The notes: a model not told the origin generated them from the letters alone. A stretch of 17,554 bases of DNA from Colimorpha_A sp045543555 (GCA_045543555.1 JAZQMQ010000008.1:1-17554); one strand, 5' to 3'; shown: positions 1 to 7,106, counted from the stretch's first letter. A program made the numbers and translations.

Positions 1-127
1 ATCGTTCAGCCAGTAGTACTTGGAGAAGTCATTGTACTCGAGGTTAAACCAGTTGAGAACAAATCCACCTACAACAAACGAGCCGGTAGCAGCAGCATAA
101 GTTAAGCTGATATCATAAACGTCGTCC
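1..127. repeat. Direct repeat, identical to 1767-1893
   Basis: Bases 1-127 match 1767-1893 without mismatch, at the 1766-bp offset of the tandem lipoprotein copies. From base 128 mismatches appear and become denser through about 241-400, which encodes the domain start and the end of the linker. The signal-peptide end is again similar. The repeat continues off the left edge. Confidence 0.88.
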
Positions 128-576
128 CCAGAGTAGATATAGTCAATAAGCTCGGCGACCTGTCCCTTGAGCGTGTTATCCTGGGATATGAAAGGAGTGA
201 TGACTACATCGTAAGTATCCTCAACGGCAGCGTTACGCAGCTGAAGAGCAGTCTGTCTGATATTAACCGCTGTCTCATCAGCAAACACCTCAAGATTAAG
301 GTTGCCTTCTCTGGTTGCAATACGGTATTTGGCGCCGTTAAAGGTCATGGGCTCAAGATCGGGTTTGTCCACGAACTCTGTAGTAGTTTCAGGGACTGTG
401 GTGCCGGGTGTGGTTGTTCCGCCGGGTACGGTTGTTCCGCCGGGTACGGTTGTTCCGCCGGGGGTTGTTACTTCGGGTGCGGTTGTGGTTCCGGGCTTAT
501 CGCCTTCATTCTTGGTACATGCGAAAACCGAGAAGACCATCACAAGTGCAAGAAGAACCAAAAGAATTCTTTTCAT
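1..576 (-). CDS. Solute-binding-type lipoprotein, copy A (C-terminus beyond left edge)
   Basis: The frame is open from an ATG at 576 down to base 1, so the C-terminal part lies outside the window; 192 codons are visible. GGAGG sits 6 nt before the ATG. The N-terminus is a lipoprotein signal peptide: MKR, a hydrophobic stretch, and a lipobox ending VFAC with Cys20. A Thr/Pro/Gly-rich linker with PGGTTV repeats follows (about residues 28-60). The start of a folded domain then reads like gut-clostridial family 1 extracellular solute-binding proteins (motifs GAKYRIATR and VYDISLTYAAA). It aligns without net gap to copy B at a constant offset of 1766 bp, so it is a tandem paralogue. It would be anchored on the outer face of the membrane. 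The ligand is unknown and no permease gene is visible. Its own near-consensus promoter lies just upstream. The lipoprotein call is firm; the binding-protein role is inferred from family resemblance. Confidence 0.8.
   Translation of the reverse strand, partial: MKRILLVLLALVMVFSVFACTKNEGDKPGTTTAPEVTTPGGTTVPGGTTVPGGTTTPGTTVPETTTEFVDKPDLEPMTFNGAKYRIATREGNLNLEVFADETAVNIRQTALQLRNAAVEDTYDVVITPFISQDNTLKGQVAELIDYIYSGDDVYDISLTYAAATGSFVVGGFVLNWFNLEYNDFSKYYWLND
412..464. repeat. 18-bp in-frame tandem repeat in copy A linker
   Basis: Units at 412-429 and 430-447 are identical, and a third, 3'-diverged unit starts at 448. On the minus strand each unit encodes the hexapeptide of the PGGTTV linker. The unit length is a multiple of three, so gain or loss of units would change linker length without a frameshift. 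Confidence 0.85.
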
Positions 577-604
577 TGAAAACCTCCAAAAATATTATTG
601 ACTA

Positions 605-633
605 ATTGTAACATATATTTTTAAATTTGTCAA
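605..633 (-). promoter_or_regulatory. Sigma-A-type promoter of lipoprotein copy A
   Basis: On the minus strand, TTGACA (628-633) is followed by a 17-bp spacer and TACAAT (605-610). Initiation about 7 nt further would leave a leader of roughly 22 nt before the ATG at 576, which includes the GGAGG. The -35 matches the consensus perfectly and the -10 has one mismatch, so strong constitutive expression is plausible. Confidence 0.8.
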
Positions 634-733
634 CAATATATTGATAATTTTCGAGAGCAATATTTCTTTTATGCATTATTGACAAATCAGTGATAGTATT
701 TTTGTTCAGTTTAACCACAGCAATTTTATCACT

Positions 734-770
734 AAAAAATAGCAGACCCGATCAAAAGACCGAGTCTGCT
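734..770 (-). terminator. Rho-independent terminator of lipoprotein copy B
   Basis: Read on the minus strand, the arms at 758-770 and 741-753 form a 13-bp stem that includes two G:U pairs, closed by a UUUU loop. A run of six U (734-739) follows. It lies about 20 bp after the stop codon of copy B and before the promoter of copy A, so the two copies appear to be transcribed separately. Confidence 0.82.
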
Positions 771-788
771 AAAGAAACTCACATTAAA

Positions 789-2342
789 TCAATCCTGGCC
801 TGCGCGCTTGTTATACTGATACTGCTCAATGATATTACGAAGACCGTCGTTAACTCTTTCTTCTTCCTGAGAATAGAACTTAGTGAAATCGTTAACCTTG
901 GTGGAAACGCAGCCACGAACCATAAAGCAAAGACCGTTAAGGTTGGTGGGGAACAGAGTAGCAAGGTCGAAGTTACGTCCATTCATAACAATGTCGAGCA
1001 TTTCGATGGTCTCAGGGTCACGGGAGTACTGCTTCTGGAGAGACTCCTCGTAGTAAACGGGGTAAAGCAGCTTTCTGGATTCGTAGTTCATAACCTCTGT
1101 TATGTAGGAAACCATAGCAAGCTTGGTACAAGTGATGGGGATACAAATAAGGTTGTAGTTATCCATTACACCTGCCATGTATATTTCCTGATTTTCATCA
1201 TACAAGGGGTAAGGAAGAACTGTGTACTGATCTTCCATATCCTTAAATTTGTTGAAGCATCTGTCGAGCCAAGTAGTAAGGAAGAGGGCGTTACCGTTCT
1301 TGAAGTTATCTGCACAAGCACCGTGAATGTTAGAACCGTTGGTTTCCCAATAAAGCTTATTGAGCTTATCAATCATGGTAGCGGTCTTTTCGGTATTGAA
1401 CACGCTCTTAAGAATTTCAGTCTCATCGTGAGCGATCATAGGAACATCGAAAGCGAACTGCCAAATATCGAGGTTGGTAAGATCCTCTGCGGTGAAGCCG
1501 TAGAAGTCGCCAGCGGATCTACCGGAAACGTCATCGATATCGGAGTAAATATTGCTAATGGTATCCATGAAATAGTCCATGGTCCATTCCATATCCTCGA
1601 TCTTTTCGAAGACCTCCTCAGTCATGGAGGTGATGCCGTCGTCCATTAAGATCTTATCACCCTCAGTACGGTTGTAGAACATAGCGTAGGTGTGCAAAAT
1701 GGTGGAGATACACATATCGCCGACAACAGAGTAAACAGCATTATCAACGATAAGGTTATTATTGACATCGTTCAGCCAGTAGTACTTGGAGAAGTCATTG
1801 TACTCGAGGTTAAACCAGTTGAGAACAAATCCACCTACAACAAACGAGCCGGTAGCAGCAGCATAAGTTAAGCTGATATCATAAACGTCGTCCTCAGAGT
1901 AGATATAGTCAATAAGCTCGGCGACGTTTCCCTTGAGCGAGTTATCATCGGATATGACAGGAGTGATGACTACGTCGTAAGTATCCTCAACGGCAGAGTT
2001 ACGCATCTGAAGAGCAGTCTGTCTGATATCAACAGATGTCTCGTCAGCAAATACCTCAATTTTTTCAACATTTTCTCTGGTTGCAATACGATATTTAGCG
2101 CCGTCAAAGGTCATGAGCTCAAGTTCGAGCTTTTCCTTGTCCTCTGTAGTTATTACAGGAGCTGTGGTGCCGGGTGTGGTTGTTCCGCCGGGTACGGTTG
2201 TTCCGCCCGGTACGGTTGTTCCGCCGGGGGTTGTTACTTCGGGTGAGGTTGTGGTTCCGGGCTTATCGCCTTCATTCTTGGTACATGCGAAAACCGAGAA
2301 GATCATCACTGCAGCCAGAAGAACCAAAAGGATTCTTTTCAT
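789..2342 (-). CDS. Solute-binding-type lipoprotein, copy B (complete)
   Basis: This is a 517-residue protein. The ATG at 2342 is preceded by GGAGG with a 5-nt spacer; an in-frame TTG at 2354 overlaps that ribosome binding site and was rejected. The signal peptide ends in a lipobox (VFAC, Cys20). The linker (about residues 28-60) is rich in Thr, Pro and Gly with PGGTTV repeats. The remaining roughly 450 residues resemble the large extracellular solute-binding lipoproteins of gut Clostridia that are usually assigned to family 1 ABC binding proteins. Recognisable parts are GAKYRIATR near the domain start, VYDISLTYAA, a GDMCISTILHTYAMFYN segment and a C-terminal YYEESLQKQYSRDPE segment. It has its own promoter and terminator. 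Members of this family usually bind sugars or oligosaccharides, and the beta-galactosidase gene upstream fits that, but the ligand cannot be read from sequence and no permease is nearby. A structural or sensory surface role is possible. Confidence 0.85.
   Translation of the reverse strand: MKRILLVLLAAVMIFSVFACTKNEGDKPGTTTSPEVTTPGGTTVPGGTTVPGGTTTPGTTAPVITTEDKEKLELELMTFDGAKYRIATRENVEKIEVFADETSVDIRQTALQMRNSAVEDTYDVVITPVISDDNSLKGNVAELIDYIYSEDDVYDISLTYAAATGSFVVGGFVLNWFNLEYNDFSKYYWLNDVNNNLIVDNAVYSVVGDMCISTILHTYAMFYNRTEGDKILMDDGITSMTEEVFEKIEDMEWTMDYFMDTISNIYSDIDDVSGRSAGDFYGFTAEDLTNLDIWQFAFDVPMIAHDETEILKSVFNTEKTATMIDKLNKLYWETNGSNIHGACADNFKNGNALFLTTWLDRCFNKFKDMEDQYTVLPYPLYDENQEIYMAGVMDNYNLICIPITCTKLAMVSYITEVMNYESRKLLYPVYYEESLQKQYSRDPETIEMLDIVMNGRNFDLATLFPTNLNGLCFMVRGCVSTKVNDFTKFYSQEEERVNDGLRNIIEQYQYNKRAGQD
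2178..2230. repeat. 18-bp in-frame tandem repeat in copy B linker
   Basis: Units begin at 2178, 2196 and 2214, matching the copy A repeat at the 1766-bp offset. One base differs within the second unit. The repeat encodes the same Pro-Gly-Gly-Thr-Thr-Val linker, with the same number of units in both copies. Confidence 0.85.
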
Positions 2343-2374
2343 AAATACCTCCAAAATAAAATTATTTTCATGTT

Positions 2375-2403
2375 ATTATATCATATTTATCGTCACTTGT
2401 CAA
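2375..2403 (-). promoter_or_regulatory. Consensus sigma-A promoter of lipoprotein copy B
   Basis: On the minus strand, TTGACA (2398-2403), a 17-bp spacer and TATAAT (2375-2380) match the consensus perfectly. The expected leader is about 26 nt and contains the GGAGG before the ATG at 2342. Confidence 0.88.
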
Positions 2404-2450
2404 TCTTTAAATTGCGGGATGATTACTTTTGTGCATGGTGTACTATTTAT

Positions 2451-2486
2451 GAATCAGATAATTGTGCACAATGCTATGTCTGATTC
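2451..2486. promoter_or_regulatory. Nested inverted repeat upstream of copy B promoter
   Basis: The arms GAATCAGA (2451-2458) and TCTGATTC (2479-2486) are exact inverted repeats. They flank a perfect 10-bp palindrome, TTGTGCACAA (2462-2471). The element lies 48-83 bp upstream of the copy B -35 box and has no counterpart that I can see upstream of copy A. It could be a regulator binding site or a folded element; no regulator can be named. Confidence 0.4.
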
Positions 2487-2493
2487 AACAAAT

Positions 2494-2520
2494 AAGCACC
2501 CAGAAAAAAAATCGGGTGCT
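2494..2520 (-). terminator. Weak stem-loop after the lipoprotein remnant
   Basis: AGCACCC (2495-2501) and GGGTGCT (2514-2520) form a 7-bp stem, 14 bp after the stop codon of the remnant on the minus strand. The following U content is low and the U run sits in the loop, so termination may be inefficient. It is the first terminator-like element after the beta-galactosidase gene. Confidence 0.5.
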
Positions 2521-2533
2521 ATGATGTGAGTAA

Positions 2534-2887
2534 TTATTCCATTCCGGGTTCCTTATTGAATTCGTACTGCTCAATAAGCTTCTCGGTAGTCGGTTGAAGT
2601 TTGCCTCTCTCGTCGTAGTAGTGTAGGAAATCACCGGTTTTGTCCTGAACAGCTTCGCGGAAGCACATTGCGAGGATGGTAACGAATATGGTTGCAAGGT
2701 TGAAGGTACGTCCGTCCGTGAGGATTTCGAGCATTTCGATGGGCTCAGGGTCACGGGTGTACTGCTTCCGGAGTGACTCCTCGTAGAATACCGGGAATAC
2801 TCTTTCTCCGGACTCGTAGTTCAAAGCCTCGGTGACTACGGAGACCATCTCTAGATCAGTGCAAGTAAAAGGTAGGTAATAACGTTA
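2534..2887 (-). pseudogene. Remnant of a third solute-binding-type lipoprotein (C-terminal part only)
   Basis: The frame reads from a stop at 2885-2887 to a stop at 2534. From about 2884 down it aligns with the C-terminal quarter of copy B. Shared landmarks are TCT, MVS, NYES, YEESL.KQY.RDPE, IEML, the G-R-x-F-x-LAT stretch and a terminal EQY-FNK-like end. Roughly two thirds of residues match over the best 60, so this copy is more diverged than A is from B. The first Met (2848) has no convincing Shine-Dalgarno sequence, and the match already exists upstream of it. The signal peptide, linker and N-terminal lobe are missing, and the beta-galactosidase stop codon lies only 18 bp upstream of the in-frame stop. 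A deletion that joined the beta-galactosidase end to the tail of an older copy is the simplest reading. A translated 104-residue fragment cannot be excluded. Confidence 0.8.
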
Positions 2888-2905
2888 TGGAATTACTTGT
2901 ACGTA

Positions 2906-5716
2906 TTATACCATTTTAAGTGTGAATGAGTAAGAAATACGCTTATCATTCAGTCGATATTTTTGAGCAAGTGCGGGTCCGCAGCTGTTTGAACCGATAC
3001 CGCTGACCTTGCAGTCGATTCTTACATGAGTTTTGCCGTCTTTTACCAGCTCAAAGTTATGAGCCTTTGCAGTAAGCTCATTTGTAGAGTACTCCCCTAC
3101 CCTGATTTCAAAATCACCGTTTGATACTACTTCGTAAGCACCTATCTTAAGATAGCGGCATCCGAAGTGGTTTCCGTGCTCCTGAGGCTTGATGTAATCA
3201 ACGTATTCCTTTTCGGCAGAACTCTCAAACAGTCCGATCTTCGATGCATTGTGCATATCGGAATAAGACTCATAAGGTCCGTATCCGAAATATGAGAATT
3301 CTTTATAATCGGTTTCAAATTCAAAGCCGAGTCTGGGGAGGAAGGATTTGTTTTCAAGGAAGGTTTCTGCTTCAAAATCAACCTTAATGCTTCCGTCCGC
3401 ACCGAACGTATAGGAGCAAGTATAGCTTACTGACTTTTCTCTCGATACCGCGGTCAATGCTTTCTTGACGGTAATAACGTTACCGTTTATCTCACAAGAG
3501 TAAAGCTTACTCTTGGCAACATTATACCTGTCAACGAACCATTCATTCTTGATGTTTCTGTCATTATCGGTCGGAGCTCTCCAGACAGTAACATCAAACG
3601 GCTTATCGGTTAAGCAGTCGATCTTTTCAAGGTAACCGTAGTGGAGATTGAATACGTGTGTATAGCCTTCAGCGCTGATATACGCACGTTCTCCGTCAAC
3701 CTTAATATCTGCACAGCCCGTAATGGAAGTATCAGTCCCCTTTCCTTCACGGATCAAATGCTGCTCTGAAGCGATTTCATTACCTTCTTTGCCATACATG
3801 TAGATATTAACGTAGACACCGTAAGTGCTTTCGGGCGCATCGCAATCGATATTAACAGAAACGGTCTGCTTGGGAGAGCACGATACGTTGAACGTTTCCT
3901 CTTTAATTACGTTTCCGTCTGCTACGATCTCATAGCGGAACTTGTTTTCAGAAAGATCGGTAAAGTCGTAACGGTTGAGGATAGTGAGCACGCCGTTATC
4001 GAAGGAAGTCTTCATGGGCTGATATGCGGTTTTAGCATCGTAGGAACCCGCCTTGAAGGATCTGTCGGAGAAGGTCAGACCGTCACAGCAGAAGTTTGAA
4101 TCGTGTGTTTCTTCACCGAAGTCTCCGCCGTAGCAAAGCTGCCCCTTTTCATTTCTTGCAACGTGATCGGTCCATTCCCAAATGCAACCGCCTATGAATC
4201 GAGGTTCATTATAGATGTACTCCCAGTAGTAATACACGTCTCCGGGGCCGTTACCCATTGCGTGAGAATACTCACAGAGGAAATAGGGACGGGTGTCACC
4301 TGATTTTTCATAATATGATTTATAATAATCGATCGTAGCGTACATACGGCTTACAACGTCGACCTCGGGATAGTCCTTATCGCTTCCTCTCTTTAAATAA
4401 AGACTTGCCTGTTCGTAATGAATGAGTCTCTTAAGAAGCATATGAGACTCACAATCTCTTACGTAGTTACACATAGCAATGGAGTTTTCACCGTAATTGG
4501 CTTCATTACCCATACTCCACATAACCACACAGGTGTGATTCTTATCGCGCTGGTAAAGTCTGTTAGCACGGTCAACGTGAGCTTCCTTCCACTCGGAATT
4601 CATACAGGGCCAGATGGCGTTTACATCATAACCGTATCCGCGATTGCGAGTACAGAAGCCGTGTGCCTCGTTGTCGGCTTCATCGACTACGTAAAATCCC
4701 ATTTCATCGCAAAGCTCAATAAATGCAGCCTGAGGAGGATAGTGAGAGGTACGGATGCAGTTGATATTAAGCTCCTTCATTCTGATGAGGTCATATTTCA
4801 TATCCTCATAAGACATCGTATAGCCTTTATCGGGATGTGTGTCATGATGGTTTACACCCTTGAGCTTAACGCTTACACCATTAATAAGGAGCTCTCCCTT
4901 ATCGGATATAGACTGAGTTCTCATTCCGACCTTGAAAGGAATGTACTCTCCGCCATAATTTACTACAACGGTGTAGAGATACGGCTTTTCTGCATTCCAA
5001 AGAATAGGAGTTGAGAGGTCTGCAATTTCTCCGTTTGCGTCATATACAGTGTAAGGTAGATCGCACTCGATAATCTTGTCATTATATCTGACTGAAACGT
5101 CCATTGCGTGACCTACGGGTCTTGACAAAAGATAAACGTCACGGTATATGCCGTTGTAACGTAAGAAGTCCTGATCCTCAAGATATGATCCGGCACACCA
5201 CTTATATACCTTTGCAATTATCTCGTTTTCACCTTCGTGAAGTTCTACTTTAAACTCAGAGGTGCTATGAGAAACCGTGGAAAAACCGACAAATTTATTG
5301 TTTACATACAGCTCAGCGCAGGAAGAAACACCTTCAAATACTATGTAGTTATCTCTTGTTGCTTGCTCAGCTGTTATATTTACCGTTCTTCTGTAGACAC
5401 CGACGGGATTGTCGTCGGGAACGAATGGAGGATCAACGGGATACGGATAGTTTACATTGGTATAATACGGGTGCTCATATCCGTGATTCTGCCAACAAGA
5501 AGGAACGGGAATTTTGTTCCAATCATTAATTTCTGCAGGACAGTCGATATCGCGGTCAAAAAATCTGAAATCCCATTCTCCGTTTAAGTCTGTGAAAAAC
5601 AAGCTTTCACTTCTATTCCCTTTCAACGCCTTTTCAAAGTTGTCATAAGGAAAATAGTGAGCACGCGGTGCCTCGGTGTTTACATGAATATTTTTTAAGT
5701 CTTCGTAAAATCTCAT
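2906..5716 (-). CDS. lacZ: GH2 beta-galactosidase (LacZ family), cytoplasmic
   Basis: This enzyme would hydrolyse terminal beta-D-galactosides such as lactose. I chose the start at 5716, which gives 936 residues and has GGGAGG five bases before the ATG. The upstream ATG at 5743 overlaps the -10 box and has no Shine-Dalgarno sequence. The domain order is a sugar-binding jelly roll (about 1-190), a rather short Ig-like domain (about 200-265), a TIM barrel (about 270-560), a second Ig-like domain, and a C-terminal beta-galactosidase small-chain type sandwich (about 660-936) with PTDND and PQEHGNH. The predicted acid/base is Glu405 in WSMGNE and the nucleophile is Glu482 in FLCEYSH. Their 77-residue spacing is close to E. 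coli LacZ (461/537). There is no signal peptide. No sugar permease or kinase is adjacent; surface lipoprotein genes lie downstream. Family assignment is firm; the natural substrate could be another galactoside. Confidence 0.95.
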   Translation of the reverse strand: MRFYEDLKNIHVNTEAPRAHYFPYDNFEKALKGNRSESLFFTDLNGEWDFRFFDRDIDCPAEINDWNKIPVPSCWQNHGYEHPYYTNVNYPYPVDPPFVPDDNPVGVYRRTVNITAEQATRDNYIVFEGVSSCAELYVNNKFVGFSTVSHSTSEFKVELHEGENEIIAKVYKWCAGSYLEDQDFLRYNGIYRDVYLLSRPVGHAMDVSVRYNDKIIECDLPYTVYDANGEIADLSTPILWNAEKPYLYTVVVNYGGEYIPFKVGMRTQSISDKGELLINGVSVKLKGVNHHDTHPDKGYTMSYEDMKYDLIRMKELNINCIRTSHYPPQAAFIELCDEMGFYVVDEADNEAHGFCTRNRGYGYDVNAIWPCMNSEWKEAHVDRANRLYQRDKNHTCVVMWSMGNEANYGENSIAMCNYVRDCESHMLLKRLIHYEQASLYLKRGSDKDYPEVDVVSRMYATIDYYKSYYEKSGDTRPYFLCEYSHAMGNGPGDVYYYWEYIYNEPRFIGGCIWEWTDHVARNEKGQLCYGGDFGEETHDSNFCCDGLTFSDRSFKAGSYDAKTAYQPMKTSFDNGVLTILNRYDFTDLSENKFRYEIVADGNVIKEETFNVSCSPKQTVSVNIDCDAPESTYGVYVNIYMYGKEGNEIASEQHLIREGKGTDTSITGCADIKVDGERAYISAEGYTHVFNLHYGYLEKIDCLTDKPFDVTVWRAPTDNDRNIKNEWFVDRYNVAKSKLYSCEINGNVITVKKALTAVSREKSVSYTCSYTFGADGSIKVDFEAETFLENKSFLPRLGFEFETDYKEFSYFGYGPYESYSDMHNASKIGLFESSAEKEYVDYIKPQEHGNHFGCRYLKIGAYEVVSNGDFEIRVGEYSTNELTAKAHNFELVKDGKTHVRIDCKVSGIGSNSCGPALAQKYRLNDKRISYSFTLKMV

Positions 5717-5741
5717 GTCAGCCTCCCGATAGATTTTTTCC

Positions 5742-5770
5742 ATTCTACACTAGTTTCCTTAATATTTCAA
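5742..5770 (-). promoter_or_regulatory. Promoter of the beta-galactosidase gene
   Basis: On the minus strand, TTGAAA (5765-5770), a 17-bp spacer and TAGAAT (5742-5747). The alternative upstream ATG (5741-5743) overlaps the -10 box, which supports the start at 5716. Confidence 0.75.
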
Positions 5771-5839
5771 TAGCAAATCGTTATTTTAAGGGAAAAAGTT
5801 ACGATAGCTTATGTTGTCAGGAGGAATTGCCATCAAAAA

Positions 5840-5853
5840 TGTAAATGTTTACA
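5840..5853. promoter_or_regulatory. cre / LacI-family-like operator in the lacZ-rimM intergenic region
   Basis: TGTAAA and TTTACA form exact half-sites separated by two bases. The 14-mer matches the Firmicute catabolite-responsive pattern TGWAARCGYTWNCW except for T in place of C at the centre. It is 70 bp upstream of the lacZ -35 box and 32 bp upstream of the rimM -10 box. LacI/GalR-family binding or CcpA action is plausible, but the distance from the lacZ promoter is unusual for simple repression. Confidence 0.45.
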
Positions 5854-5881
5854 ATTAGTTAATAACTTCCTTTGCCTGTAG

Positions 5882-5890
5882 TGGTAGAAT
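5882..5890 (+). promoter_or_regulatory. Extended -10 promoter of rimM
   Basis: TGG directly followed by TAGAAT (5885-5890) forms an extended -10 element. I see no good -35 box. Initiation near 5897 lies downstream of the in-frame ATG at 5894, which favours the rimM start at 5921. Confidence 0.55.
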
Positions 5891-5920
5891 AATATGGAAT
5901 ATAAGTTTCGGCAGGTTATT

Positions 5921-6439
5921 ATGCAGCAGTATATTGAGATCGGAAAAATAGTAAACACACACGGTGTTTGGGGAGCACTAAAGGTTGAGCCTTGGTGCGA
6001 TTCTCCCGAAATACTGTCAAAAATGAAAAAGGTATTCTTTGCCCCTCTGTCAAAAGACGGGGATTTCAGAGAGATTAAGATAATTAAAGGATCGGTTCAA
6101 AAAGATCGAGTCCTTCTCACGATAGATGGAATTGATACCGTTGAGAAAGCAGTCCTTTTGAAAAACAAGGTAATTTACGCTCACAGAGACGATATTCCCG
6201 TAAAAGAAGGTTCGTTTTTAATATGCGACCTTATCGGACTTCCGATAATTGACGTTAATACGGGAGTTACCTACGGTACACTTTCAGACGTCATTCAGGG
6301 AGCGGCAAGTGACATTTACGAAGTGAAAACAGAAAAAGGCACTACGCTTATTCCCGCTGTAAAGGAATTTATAAAGGAAACCGATCTGAATAAGGGGATA
6401 TTCATTTCTCCGATAAAGGGTATGTTCGATGAAATTTGA
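5921..6439 (+). CDS. rimM: Ribosome maturation factor RimM
   Basis: RimM helps process 16S rRNA and assemble the 30S head, binding ribosomal protein S19. The 172-residue length is typical. The N-terminal domain begins with the family signature YIEIGKIVNTHGVWGALKV. The C-terminal half is a PRC-barrel-like domain (from about residue 98, including GLPIIDVNTG and the IPAVKEFI stretch). An in-frame ATG at 5894 would add nine residues, but it lies at or before the predicted transcription start and lacks a ribosome binding site. The ATG at 5921 has a modest CAGG-type site and gives the usual N-terminus. The gene overlaps trmD by 11 bases, indicating coupled translation. The usual upstream partners rpsP and a KH-domain gene are absent; the divergent neighbour is lacZ. 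Confidence 0.93.
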   Translation: MQQYIEIGKIVNTHGVWGALKVEPWCDSPEILSKMKKVFFAPLSKDGDFREIKIIKGSVQKDRVLLTIDGIDTVEKAVLLKNKVIYAHRDDIPVKEGSFLICDLIGLPIIDVNTGVTYGTLSDVIQGAASDIYEVKTEKGTTLIPAVKEFIKETDLNKGIFISPIKGMFDEI

Positions 6440-7106
6440 TATTTTGACCCTCTTTCCCGAAATGGTAAGGACGGTGCTCTCGGAAAGCATAATAGGCCGC
6501 GCAGCAGAAAAAGGTATTATTGAAATAAATGCACACAATATTCGTGACTATTCCGAAGATAAGCACCGCAGAGTCGACGACACCCCGTATGGAGGTGGCA
6601 TGGGGATGCTTATGGCAGCGCCGCCGATATACGCTTGCTACAAATCTGTTGTAGGCAATGAAAAGCATCCCGACACAAAGGTCATTTATATGTCGCCTCA
6701 AGGAAAGTTGCTCACTCAAAATAAAGCCAAGAAGCTTTCGAAATGCGAAAGACTCGTCATTCTGTGCGGACATTATGAGGGCATTGACGAAAGAATCATC
6801 GACCAGATAGTTGATGAAGAGATTTCGATAGGTGATTACGTACTGACAGGCGGTGAGCTGCCCGCATGTATTCTTGTTGACTGTGTCGCAAGACTCATAG
6901 ACGGAGTCCTTCCCTCTGACGACTGTCACGAAATAGAAAGTATTTCCTGCGGTATGCTGGAATATCCGCAGTACACGCGTCCTGTCGTTTTTAACGGTCA
7001 AGAGGTTCCAACGGTACTTCAAAACGGCAACCACAAGGAAATAGAAAAATGGCGCTATGCACGATCCATTGAGAGAACGAAAAAGAAGCGCCCAGACCTG
7101 ATATAA
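6429..7106 (+). CDS. trmD: tRNA (guanine37-N1)-methyltransferase TrmD
   Basis: TrmD uses S-adenosylmethionine to methylate G37 next to the anticodon and so prevents +1 frameshifting; it is essential in most bacteria. The protein has 225 residues, slightly short but within family range. It starts with the canonical MKFDILTLFPEM. Visible motifs are DDTPYGGGMGM near residue 55, the knot segment LCGHYEGIDERI, YVLTGGELPA, and LEYPQYTRP followed by GNH in the C-terminal tRNA-binding part. The knotted SPOUT fold is that of the family. The start overlaps the end of rimM, the standard arrangement for this pair. Neither rplS nor rpsP flanks the pair here. The 36 bases after the stop codon contain no terminator, so transcription probably continues into the gene at 7148. 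Confidence 0.97.
   Translation: MKFDILTLFPEMVRTVLSESIIGRAAEKGIIEINAHNIRDYSEDKHRRVDDTPYGGGMGMLMAAPPIYACYKSVVGNEKHPDTKVIYMSPQGKLLTQNKAKKLSKCERLVILCGHYEGIDERIIDQIVDEEISIGDYVLTGGELPACILVDCVARLIDGVLPSDDCHEIESISCGMLEYPQYTRPVVFNGQEVPTVLQNGNHKEIEKWRYARSIERTKKKRPDLI

Noticed and set aside
412..464. CRISPR-like short repeats
   Set aside because: The 18-bp units are contiguous without unique spacers, lie in frame within a lipoprotein linker, and no cas gene is present.
690..1649. 319-residue plus-strand open frame opposite lipoprotein copy B
   Set aside because: It is fully antisense to a gene with signal peptide, lipobox, promoter and terminator, and the translation shows no recognisable domain or ribosome binding site. 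It also covers the copy B terminator. It is a shadow frame.
4418..5014. 198-residue plus-strand frame inside the beta-galactosidase gene
   Set aside because: It overlaps the GH2 catalytic barrel coding region on the opposite strand and has no domain signature.
5717..5743. Upstream start of the beta-galactosidase at 5743
   Set aside because: That ATG overlaps the -10 box TAGAAT and has no Shine-Dalgarno sequence; the ATG at 5716 has GGGAGG five bases upstream.
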